Positions 1 to 6,678 of a stretch of 19,292 nucleotides of DNA are shown here, piece after piece. The first letter of the stretch is position 1, and each line of letters begins with the position of its first letter. The DNA is taken from NCBI GenBank assembly GCA_041658405.1, contig JBBAAG010000062.1, forward strand, positions 1 through 19,292, given 5' to 3'. This DNA comes from Elusimicrobiota bacterium (GTDB lineage Bacteria > Elusimicrobiota > UBA5214 > JBBAAG01). Both the position numbers and the translations under genes were made by a program. Below the pieces are notes generated by a model that was not told where the DNA came from, did no database searches, and was given only the letters and a program-made list of their open reading frames with translations.

Positions 1-2152
1 TCTCCGCATCACCGCCGACAGTATCCGTATGCCCTTCGATTGACACCTTATTTATGGAATACTGTTTTAATAATGCAGCAACGCCATCCATTGCGGGATA
101 CGCGTACGGGCTGAGATCCGCGCGCCCTTTCCCAAACAATATTTCTGATGATAGGTCAACCACTAATCCGCGTTTATCCTGCCGGACATTCGCGTCTTTA
201 ATCTCAACCTTTGCCGGTGCAGGTTTCCCAATTGTCAAAAGGTCCTGTACAACATTTTCATTCCCCGCGGTATCGATAGCAACAAATTTCACGGCATAGC
301 GTTCCTGCGGAACAGTCTTTCCATAAATATCGTCAGTACCGTCCCACTTATATACCGCCGGTAACGTATCCGTTGACTTATACACCTTAACCGGTTTATT
401 CACAGAATTAAATATTGATAACGACCATTCGCTTACACGGCGCGAATTATTAACGCGGAGTTCAAAATTAACAAAATCATTAACCCCATCCCCATCCGGC
501 GTAATTGTATTGGTTGACATTATTAGTTCCATCCCCAGCGGCGGCACTGCGATAGTAACATTTTCCTGTTTCACAATAACATTCCCTGCCATATCCATAG
601 CGGTTACTGTCACAGCGTATGCAGCATTGGGTAATGCCTTCTTATCTGCACTCTTACCATCCCACTGGAACGCCTTACCATTAAGCGACCCTGTGGAAGT
701 ATAAGTCATCAACTGTGTATTTATGGTATCAACAATACTGAACGTTGATTGTATAACAGTATTTAAATCCCAGAGTTTAAGTTTAATATCCACTATTTCA
801 TTAACGCCATCGCCATCCGGCGTAAACACCGGGGTGGAAAGAATAATCTCAACAACCGGCGGGGTTATATCCACATAAATATCCGTAGGCGGCGAAACAA
901 CTGGCCTTTTCTTTTTGTTCAATACTGTAATCACTGCACTGTACTTCCCTTGCGGTAAGACATTACCCGCTTCATCTTTTATACTCCAGGGAATATCAAG
1001 CGGTACGTTGGATTCACCGGAAAACTTTTTCACTACCGCACCTGTTGAACTCTTTATCTCCAAATTCCAACCCTTCACCTCATCAATCTCATAGACAAAC
1101 GGTTTCATAACAACATCGTCGAGCATACCATCACCGTTGGGTGAGATGAATATATTGTCAAAAGTAACCCCGAGCTTGGTATTATACTTACGTTCTTCCG
1201 GCGGCGGTTTAAACTTGTATCCCAGAGATATCAAATGTGACTGCCCAACCCGCGCGAACGGTATATACGCGTAATCAATATATACCCCGCCGAGGTTTAA
1301 CCCCACCCCTGCGCGCCATGCGGATAACTGGTCTAATTGCATATCATACTTAGAATACTTATACCCCACACGTAACGCCAGAGCGTCCCCGCCGATATGC
1401 TCAATCCCAGCGTAATAATCAATATCCCCATCCACAGGTTTTACAGCTTCAATCCCGATATTAAAAACAGAATACGATTCTGCGAAGACAAGCCTGAAAT
1501 TAACCGCCCCGCGGATAATCTGCGGGATAGTTATCTGCTCACTGATATACTTAACCGGCGAGCCCATGTTTTGTACTGCCAAACCGATACTCATCCCGTC
1601 ACGTATAGTATTCAATATCAACCCAGCGTCGGTAAGTGTAGTATTAACCGAATACTTTCCGATCGCGCTTTGCACATTACGCACATTGAACCCGACCTTA
1701 CACCATTTTGCGAGCTTAAACCCCGCACCGAGGGTAAGCAATGAATCACGCAGGGTAAACTTTGCCCCTGCGGTTTCATTAACAATTTCTGTCATCTCAG
1801 GCGAGGTCCAGTACGCGTAGTTTATACCCACAGCCCCGAACCCAAACCTCTGAGCATATGCTGCGTACTGATAAGTAATCCCCGCAACCCATTGGGAATA
1901 CATCAGCTGCAGGTCAGTTTGCTTTACGCGCCCCAACCCTGCAGGGTTGAACATCAGAGCATTAGAATCATCGGATAACGCGCTAAACGCCCCGGCTAAC
2001 CCCGCGGGCCTTGCACCGAACGGCATTAATAGAAACGCCGGCCCGGCATACCCCGTATTTTTGTAAATCTCAGGTGCTGCCGCACCTGCCGAAGTAACCG
2101 TTATTACCGCAAAGAAAACCGCTGAGATTAACGCTATAACATTTTTTTTCAT
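1..2152 (-). CDS. PorV/PorQ-like outer-membrane barrel fused to three Ig-like repeats and an OmpA C-terminal domain (partial, 3' end outside window)
   Basis: Reading frame is open from an ATG at 2152 to the window edge: 717 codons, with the C-terminus missing. Residues 1-24 are a signal peptide. Residues about 34-315 look like the PorV/PorQ barrel family: the N-terminus carries the typical 'MPFGARPAGLAGAFSALSDD' stretch followed by 'NPAGLG'. Three Ig-like (FlgD/CHU_C type) repeats follow, each opening with S/T-P-N/D-G-D-G at residues 337, 444 and 551. From about residue 650 the sequence becomes an OmpA/MotB peptidoglycan-binding domain, with 'SIEGHTDTVGGDAE' as the last visible residues (704-717). 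The likely role is an outer-membrane barrel tied to peptidoglycan. In Bacteroidota, PorV is the type IX secretion shuttle, but a secretion role here is inference. The start is one base past the stop of the upstream gene, with a GGTGGT ribosome site 8 nt before it, so translation is probably coupled. Confidence 0.85.
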   Translation of the reverse strand, partial: MKKNVIALISAVFFAVITVTSAGAAAPEIYKNTGYAGPAFLLMPFGARPAGLAGAFSALSDDSNALMFNPAGLGRVKQTDLQLMYSQWVAGITYQYAAYAQRFGFGAVGINYAYWTSPEMTEIVNETAGAKFTLRDSLLTLGAGFKLAKWCKVGFNVRNVQSAIGKYSVNTTLTDAGLILNTIRDGMSIGLAVQNMGSPVKYISEQITIPQIIRGAVNFRLVFAESYSVFNIGIEAVKPVDGDIDYYAGIEHIGGDALALRVGYKYSKYDMQLDQLSAWRAGVGLNLGGVYIDYAYIPFARVGQSHLISLGYKFKPPPEERKYNTKLGVTFDNIFISPNGDGMLDDVVMKPFVYEIDEVKGWNLEIKSSTGAVVKKFSGESNVPLDIPWSIKDEAGNVLPQGKYSAVITVLNKKKRPVVSPPTDIYVDITPPVVEIILSTPVFTPDGDGVNEIVDIKLKLWDLNTVIQSTFSIVDTINTQLMTYTSTGSLNGKAFQWDGKSADKKALPNAAYAVTVTAMDMAGNVIVKQENVTIAVPPLGMELIMSTNTITPDGDGVNDFVNFELRVNNSRRVSEWSLSIFNSVNKPVKVYKSTDTLPAVYKWDGTDDIYGKTVPQERYAVKFVAIDTAGNENVVQDLLTIGKPAPAKVEIKDANVRQDKRGLVVDLSSEILFGKGRADLSPYAYPAMDGVAALLKQYSINKVSIEGHTDTVGGDAE

Positions 2153-2153
2153 A

Positions 2154-3779
2154 TCAATACACCACCGCTAGAGTAACATTTTTCTGTAGCTTATCACCAG
2201 CAGTAATATTAACGATATACAACCCAGGCGCGACTAACACACCTCCGAGGTTATACCCATCCCATTCCGCTGTGTTATACGCATCTTTCTCAACATACTC
2301 ATCTGCCAGGACTTTGACCACACGTCCGTCCATTGTGTATAACACAACCTTAACCTTCACCGCTAGTGAATCAGTTACGACATACCGTATCTTAGTAGTC
2401 TGCCCGAGCTTGGGGTTAAACGGATTATTCCCCGCAACATTGATATCCATTTTTTCGTTCTCATCAAACTTCATCGCCTGCCCAACGGTAACAAACTTAG
2501 CGGTATCCGACCATTCACCCCAACTACCTATGGAGTCCATACATCTAACACGCCAGTAGTATGTTGTATCTGCTGCCAACACCGCTGTGCTATCAAACTT
2601 AATAGCTGATGTGGCAACAACCACTGTTGCCGGTGCCCATGTTTCCGCACCGTTTGACCAGTCACTATCAGTCCCGATTTGTATATCAGCAGCGCGCACT
2701 TCATCAGAATTTATGTCGTTATAGTACCAGGTAAAGTTCGGGACATGGCTTGACACTACGACATTAACATTCCCAGCTTTCCCATCGGTTACAAGATTAG
2801 CCGGCTTTTCCGGCGGGGTATTAACACTGATTGTCCCGTCGTAATTAAACTTAATATCAAAAAAGTAATCAACAACATTATCCTTAGTTTCCTCCCAAGT
2901 ACCCGCAGTAGCATTACCATAAACCTGATTATCTTTGTCCGCAGTAACAGCATCACTATCTTTTACGGAAATACAGTCAAGGATATCTGACTCCCCGAGT
3001 GAACCATACATTGCGGGTAAACCCGGTGAACCGGTCTCAACTGCGGAATGCGGGAATACTGATACTGAAAACCTTACGCGGTTACCCAGAACACGGCTGC
3101 GGATATCAGACGAACTTGAAAGCGTGGTCACCATTGGTACTTCCGCTTCAATAAAAAACGGCCCCGAGGAACCTGTGTAGGTAGACGCGAAATGGTTATA
3201 CGCGTTATAGAACGACTGCTGCTGGTAGCTTGAATTAAAAATAGTATTATAATTATCCACCTGTGAAACACTAGCATCGGAGGACGGTGTGGATTGATAG
3301 ATCAGGCATAAAAGTTCCCATGCTGCACGGGAATTAATTTTATTAGCGTTAGCATTCGCCGGCCAGTTCAGTAGGTCAGCTTTGCCTTCAGACACGCGAT
3401 AATCAATTGCAACCTGGATATAAGGATACACATACCCGGTTGCGCTATAAGATAATTCACGGAATTGAAAATAAAAAAATAAACTTGACGCACTGGCAGT
3501 TACCCTCACCTGAGTGAGGTCAGTTGACGCGTTATACGCTGTGGTACCGCAATACACACTATTCCGCCGTTCATCATACGTTTTATCCGTCCAGATCCAT
3601 TCGTTATCATAAACAACAGCGGTATTCGGGGTAAGCGTTACTGTTCCCGGGATGACCGCCCATTCACTCGCGCCGGTAGTATCACCGTCGATATAAATAG
3701 TTTTTGCAGCAACGTTGGCAATACACAACAATGCAACTGCCGCAAGCATAACAACTTTCAGGACAACACATTTTTTCAT
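2154..3779 (-). CDS. exported protein with N-terminal DOMON-like region, fibronectin III domain and FlgD/T9SS-like C-terminal domain
   Basis: This encodes 541 residues from the ATG at 3779. A longer frame begins inside tRNA-Ser and is rejected, because MKKCVVLK starts a clean signal peptide (residues 1-25) and GGTGG lies 7 nt upstream. Residues about 27-315 are a beta-rich region; its 'EWIWTDKTYDERRN' and the following 'DLTQVRVTASASSLFFYFQF' resemble glucodextranase/DOMON-type sugar-binding modules, a tentative match. Residues about 322-433 form a fibronectin III domain ending 'YYWRVRCMDSIGSWGEWSD'. Residues about 450-541 form a FlgD-type Ig domain, with 'NPFNP' near its start and 'GLYIVNITAGDK' near its end. 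This is the layout of type IX secretion C-terminal domains. It sits 23 nt after tRNA-Ser and one base before the PorV-like gene. Its role is unknown; a surface-exposed or secreted binding protein is most likely. Confidence 0.82.
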   Translation of the reverse strand: MKKCVVLKVVMLAAVALLCIANVAAKTIYIDGDTTGASEWAVIPGTVTLTPNTAVVYDNEWIWTDKTYDERRNSVYCGTTAYNASTDLTQVRVTASASSLFFYFQFRELSYSATGYVYPYIQVAIDYRVSEGKADLLNWPANANANKINSRAAWELLCLIYQSTPSSDASVSQVDNYNTIFNSSYQQQSFYNAYNHFASTYTGSSGPFFIEAEVPMVTTLSSSSDIRSRVLGNRVRFSVSVFPHSAVETGSPGLPAMYGSLGESDILDCISVKDSDAVTADKDNQVYGNATAGTWEETKDNVVDYFFDIKFNYDGTISVNTPPEKPANLVTDGKAGNVNVVVSSHVPNFTWYYNDINSDEVRAADIQIGTDSDWSNGAETWAPATVVVATSAIKFDSTAVLAADTTYYWRVRCMDSIGSWGEWSDTAKFVTVGQAMKFDENEKMDINVAGNNPFNPKLGQTTKIRYVVTDSLAVKVKVVLYTMDGRVVKVLADEYVEKDAYNTAEWDGYNLGGVLVAPGLYIVNITAGDKLQKNVTLAVVY

Positions 3780-3802
3780 AAATTTACCACCGTTACCCCG
3801 TT

Positions 3803-3893
3803 TGGCGGAAGGGGTGGGATTTGAACCCACGGTCCAACAATGTCAGACATTGGTTTTCGAGACCAACCCCTTAAGCCGCTCGGGCACCCTTCC
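3803..3893 (-). tRNA. tRNA-Ser (anticodon CGA), CCA encoded
   Basis: The minus strand folds as a long-variable-arm tRNA. The acceptor GGAAGGG pairs with CCCTTCC, the D stem is CCC/GGG, the anticodon stem is TTGGT/ACCAA around loop CTCGAAA (anticodon CGA, read UCG), and the T stem is GTGGG/CCCAC around TTCAAAT. The 19-nt variable region can fold as GTCTGA-CATTG-TTGGAC. Discriminator G is followed directly by CCA in the DNA, unlike the other two tRNAs here. The next protein starts 23 nt downstream with no terminator between, so the tRNA probably forms the 5' part of that message. Confidence 0.95.
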
Positions 3894-3927
3894 CAACACT
3901 TCCTTTAATTTTAAACTATATAATAAA

Positions 3928-3956
3928 TATATACAAACTTTTTGTTAGATAGTCAA
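3928..3956 (-). promoter_or_regulatory. candidate sigma70-type promoter for tRNA-Ser and the two envelope genes
   Basis: On the minus strand TTGACT (3956-3951), a 17-nt spacer and TATATA (3933-3928) match the sigma70 consensus well. The predicted start is near 3920, about 27 nt before the mature tRNA 5' end. It lies in the only AT-rich gap between tadA (stop at 3971) and tRNA-Ser. Confidence 0.6.
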
Positions 3957-3970
3957 TCATGGAAGAGTAC

Positions 3971-4417
3971 TCAACGCTTTTCTTGAAAGAATTTTTTTAA
4001 TATTCCCGCGCATTGTGGCTGCAAAACATTTTGTATCACACCAATTTTGTGATTAAGCTTCGCATGGCAGGTAATGTTTAATACGGACCCGCACGCACCG
4101 GCCTTGGGATCGGATGTGCCGTAGACAACACTTTTCACTCTAGCATGCACAAGCATACCGGCACACATTGCACAGGGTTCAAGGGTGACATACACTATTG
4201 CATTGTTAAGACGGTAATTCCCAACTTTTTTTGCAGCCTTACGCACAGCTATAACTTCAGCATGCGCTGTAGGATCATTATCCGTGATTGTACGGTTAAA
4301 CCCCCGGGCAACTATTTTCCCGTTAATAACCACTACCGCACCGACCGGTACTTCACCGCATTTTTTTGCGAGATTTGCCTGTATCAGAGCAACAGCCATA
4401 AACTTTTTGTGTTTCAT
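3971..4417 (-). CDS. tadA: tRNA-specific adenosine deaminase TadA
   Basis: This encodes 148 residues of the cytidine/deoxycytidylate deaminase fold. It converts adenosine 34 of tRNA-Arg(ACG) to inosine so that one tRNA reads CGU, CGC and CGA. The zinc site is complete: His52 and the proton-shuttling Glu54 in 'HAE', and Cys82 and Cys85 in 'PCAMC'. Further family landmarks are 'GEVPVGAVVV' at residues 21-30 and 'VVYGTSDPKAGA' near residue 112. Length is slightly below E. coli TadA. I see no Shine-Dalgarno before the ATG at 4417. Met7 is an alternative start but has no better site. Its substrate tRNA-Arg(ACG) lies 38 nt upstream on the same strand, so the two are probably transcribed together. 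Confidence 0.95.
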   Translation of the reverse strand: MKHKKFMAVALIQANLAKKCGEVPVGAVVVINGKIVARGFNRTITDNDPTAHAEVIAVRKAAKKVGNYRLNNAIVYVTLEPCAMCAGMLVHARVKSVVYGTSDPKAGACGSVLNITCHAKLNHKIGVIQNVLQPQCAGILKKFFQEKR

Positions 4418-4433
4418 ATACGGTTTGTATTTT

Positions 4434-4455
4434 TGTGTTTATGCATAAGAACACA
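4434..4455 (-). other. short stem-loop between tRNA-Arg and tadA
   Basis: A perfect 6-bp inverted repeat (TGTGTT/AACACA on the minus strand) with a 10-nt loop begins at the base right after the tRNA-Arg discriminator. No U tract follows, so it is not a standard terminator. It could guide tRNA 3' end processing or protect the tadA message. Function is inferred only from position. Confidence 0.4.
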
Positions 4456-4529
4456 CGCGCCCGCCCAGAGTCGAACTGGGAACCCGCCGGTTCGTAGCCG
4501 GTTACTCTATCCAATTGAGCTACGGGCGC
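4456..4529 (-). tRNA. tRNA-Arg (anticodon ACG)
   Basis: Minus-strand cloverleaf: acceptor GCGCCCG with CGGGCGC, D stem GCTC/GAGT, anticodon loop CTACGAA (anticodon ACG, wobble A34), T stem CCCAG/CTGGG around TTCGACT. The top pair of the anticodon stem (A27-C43) is a mismatch; the other four pairs are G-C. CCA is not encoded. A34 is the classic substrate of TadA, whose gene follows 38 nt downstream. It lies 39 nt after an envelope-protein stop with no clear promoter of its own. Confidence 0.96.
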
Positions 4530-4568
4530 AGTATCTTCTTTTTTTTGTTTACGCAGTTTTTTATTAAA

Positions 4569-5852
4569 TTAATACGTAAACTGGAACTTCATCCCAGCAA
4601 AATGCGTAGTGTAATTATACAATACGGACCTCTCCTGTTGAACATTAGACGAGTTCTGCTGGTATACATAATAGAAGAACCACTGGCTCGCAGGGTTCCA
4701 CCGGACCATATACCCCAACGTTGCCTGAAGGATATTCGTGTACTGTTTATCAGTCAACACAAGATTACCTTTAGCATCCTTCGGAGGCCGCGTAGTATAT
4801 TGTTTCATCACATAATCCGGGGAGAGAGAAATTTCATTATTCGGCGTGATTTTCCATTTAATCCCCATCCCCACGGAGTACTGGTTATAATCATTCCCGT
4901 TAGCAATAACTACCGGCGGCTGCGGCGTACTACCCGGGCCTGATGTTGACGGGAGATGTACGTAAGTACCGTTAGACGTCTTAAATTTCATATCCACCGA
5001 AGGCGTGAACTCAAAATATTCACCCGCAGCAATCTGAGAAAACACATTCAACGACACCTGATTATCCACCTGCTTAGTCGCGGTTTCCACTCCGGTGGTG
5101 ACATCCGTAATCGTTTTTTTCTTATACGCCTGGTTATCATAGTTTAACGTCACCTTAACCGGCGCATATTCTACGATAGCACCTAGCTGCATATATGCCT
5201 GATCCTGCATACCCTCAAGGCTTTCCGTAACGGTAGTAGTAGTTTTCTTGAGTTCAATATAATTCGGGAACGTCATATCTCCCATCTGGAATACAGGAAC
5301 AACTTTTACCCCAAAATATTTTGACTCCACCCGCAGGTCAACCCCGGGCCGTGTAAAATTAAACGTCCCATCTTCCCAAGGTTCATTTGTACCCGCTCGA
5401 TAGTATTCTGTCAAATAGTTATACTTAGCTTTTACCGATAACTCATCGTTTATCTTAAACTGATACTGCGCGAACAGGAAATGATCCATTGCTTTCTCCT
5501 GGAAATCCTTACCCTCCTGTTTTTTCACGCCCGGCCCTGTATACTTAAGCTGATAAAAGAACAATAATGTATGGCTGTTGAATAACCGCATGATAAGCCC
5601 AAGGTCGTTAGTCAGACTGTTATTAATAATAACCGACCCAGGCCCTTTTGCCACGTAATACGACCCTTCCGCAAAGGATAGTGAGTAATACGGCATCATA
5701 ACAAACGGCTTAGTTGGCGCCTCTGCTGCTTTCTCAACCTTTTCAGTTGCCTGTTCCGGTACCTGCGTTTTTGCTGACTGCTGTTCTTCGGCAAGCGCGT
5801 TTATCGCGAAACACAGGGTTAACGATAGTCCTAAGACAAAAACTTTTTTCAT
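4569..5852 (-). CDS. outer-membrane beta-barrel protein, unknown family
   Basis: This encodes 427 residues from the ATG at 5852, chosen because GAGGGA lies 11 nt upstream and 'MKKVFVLG' begins a normal signal peptide cleaved after Ala-Leu-Ala (about residue 21). A GTG at 5885 and an ATG at 5876 in the same frame would only lengthen the N-terminus. A charged Glu/Gln/Lys/Ala linker covers residues about 22-48. The rest consists of alternating polar and aromatic strands such as 'WFFYYVYQQNS' and 'LNVFSQIAAGEYFEF', and the protein ends in 'GMKFQFTY', a terminal aromatic strand of the kind the BAM complex recognises. It is the third protein gene of the FecR-led cluster, about 43 nt after the previous stop. 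I recognise no specific family. A barrel with a transport or structural role is the best guess. Confidence 0.75.
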   Translation of the reverse strand: MKKVFVLGLSLTLCFAINALAEEQQSAKTQVPEQATEKVEKAAEAPTKPFVMMPYYSLSFAEGSYYVAKGPGSVIINNSLTNDLGLIMRLFNSHTLLFFYQLKYTGPGVKKQEGKDFQEKAMDHFLFAQYQFKINDELSVKAKYNYLTEYYRAGTNEPWEDGTFNFTRPGVDLRVESKYFGVKVVPVFQMGDMTFPNYIELKKTTTTVTESLEGMQDQAYMQLGAIVEYAPVKVTLNYDNQAYKKKTITDVTTGVETATKQVDNQVSLNVFSQIAAGEYFEFTPSVDMKFKTSNGTYVHLPSTSGPGSTPQPPVVIANGNDYNQYSVGMGIKWKITPNNEISLSPDYVMKQYTTRPPKDAKGNLVLTDKQYTNILQATLGYMVRWNPASQWFFYYVYQQNSSNVQQERSVLYNYTTHFAGMKFQFTY

Positions 5853-5895
5853 TCTATTAGTTTCCCTCATTTTCATAATATTCACCGCCTATCCC

Positions 5896-6636
5896 TTAAA
5901 ATTTTATTCGTATATTCCAATAGGGATATACGACAATAAAACCTTCGGGATATATAGCCAACCCGATTTCGCTCCACGTGTAACATAACGATATCTTTGA
6001 GAATATACGTTTTGTATTAAACGAATAACCTAACTGCGTATAAATTGACTTTTTTGCATTACTCTGGAACTCAAGGCCGGTATACCAATAATAATCGGTA
6101 TCAATCATATCTAACCCTGTAAACTGTGTCCCGCTCATATCTACGGGTTTCGCGAGTTTAACGGACATCTGCGCCTGTGAAGCCTTAATCCCGGTGAATA
6201 ACCGTGTTTGTTTCTTCAACTTTTTAGCGATAACCGCGCCATACCCATACCCGCTTATTGACGCAGAGGCAGTATCTGCCGGTACAGCCGACAATACCGG
6301 TAATGCCCAGTAATTAAAATACAACCCGCACTGCGGGATATACTGGCTTTCCGGCCATACTTTAGCGTTAATTGCGATCCCCGTCGCGGTGAACGGCAGC
6401 ATTAACGGTACGAGGTTAGTTTTAACAACTACCCACTTATTTTCTTTTACAGGCACCGTATCGTCCATAGTGTTCTGGAATTCCATGAACAGCGACGCAG
6501 GTGACTGCACTAGCCGTAACCCAAAATCAATACCCCACTGTGTAAGGTCTGACGTAAGATCCGTGTACCCCATCCCCGCGCAAGACAGTACCAGCGCAAG
6601 GACCACAACGCATTTTTGCATAAAACTTTTGACCAA
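5896..6636 (-). CDS. predicted outer-membrane protein, TTG start, unknown family
   Basis: This encodes 246 residues if it starts at the TTG at 6636, preferred because GAGGTG sits 5 nt upstream of it. The first in-frame ATG (6621) is 20 nt from that site, and an earlier TTG at 6651 overlaps it. The N-terminus is hydrophobic ('CVVVLALVLSCAGMG'), a signal peptide; the 'VLSC' is only a weak lipobox. The rest alternates hydrophobic and polar residues, with Tyr/Trp-rich strands such as 'DTDYYWYTGLEFQS' and 'VVYPYWNIRIKF' at the C-terminus, ending in Phe as barrels usually do. It lies between the FecR-domain gene (42 nt gap) and another barrel gene. I do not recognise the family. Confidence 0.7.
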   Translation of the reverse strand: MVKSFMQKCVVVLALVLSCAGMGYTDLTSDLTQWGIDFGLRLVQSPASLFMEFQNTMDDTVPVKENKWVVVKTNLVPLMLPFTATGIAINAKVWPESQYIPQCGLYFNYWALPVLSAVPADTASASISGYGYGAVIAKKLKKQTRLFTGIKASQAQMSVKLAKPVDMSGTQFTGLDMIDTDYYWYTGLEFQSNAKKSIYTQLGYSFNTKRIFSKISLCYTWSEIGLAIYPEGFIVVYPYWNIRIKF

Positions 6637-6678
6637 GTCCGCACCTCTCAATCTATTATAGATATTAACAATAAAAAA

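Noticed and set aside
3780..3830. N-terminal extension of the fibronectin-type protein to 3830
   Set aside because: The extra 17 codons run into the tRNA-Ser sequence and precede a normal signal peptide start.
3715..3948. Plus-strand reading frame with a 'GVGFEPT' peptide across tRNA-Ser
   Set aside because: It is the antisense translation of the tRNA, a well-known false gene; similar frames cross tRNA-Arg (4145-4567) and tRNA-Trp (18888-19112).
3965..3972. GAGTACTC palindrome at the end of tadA as a terminator
   Set aside because: Only 8 bases with no loop and no U tract follow; it cannot act as an intrinsic terminator.
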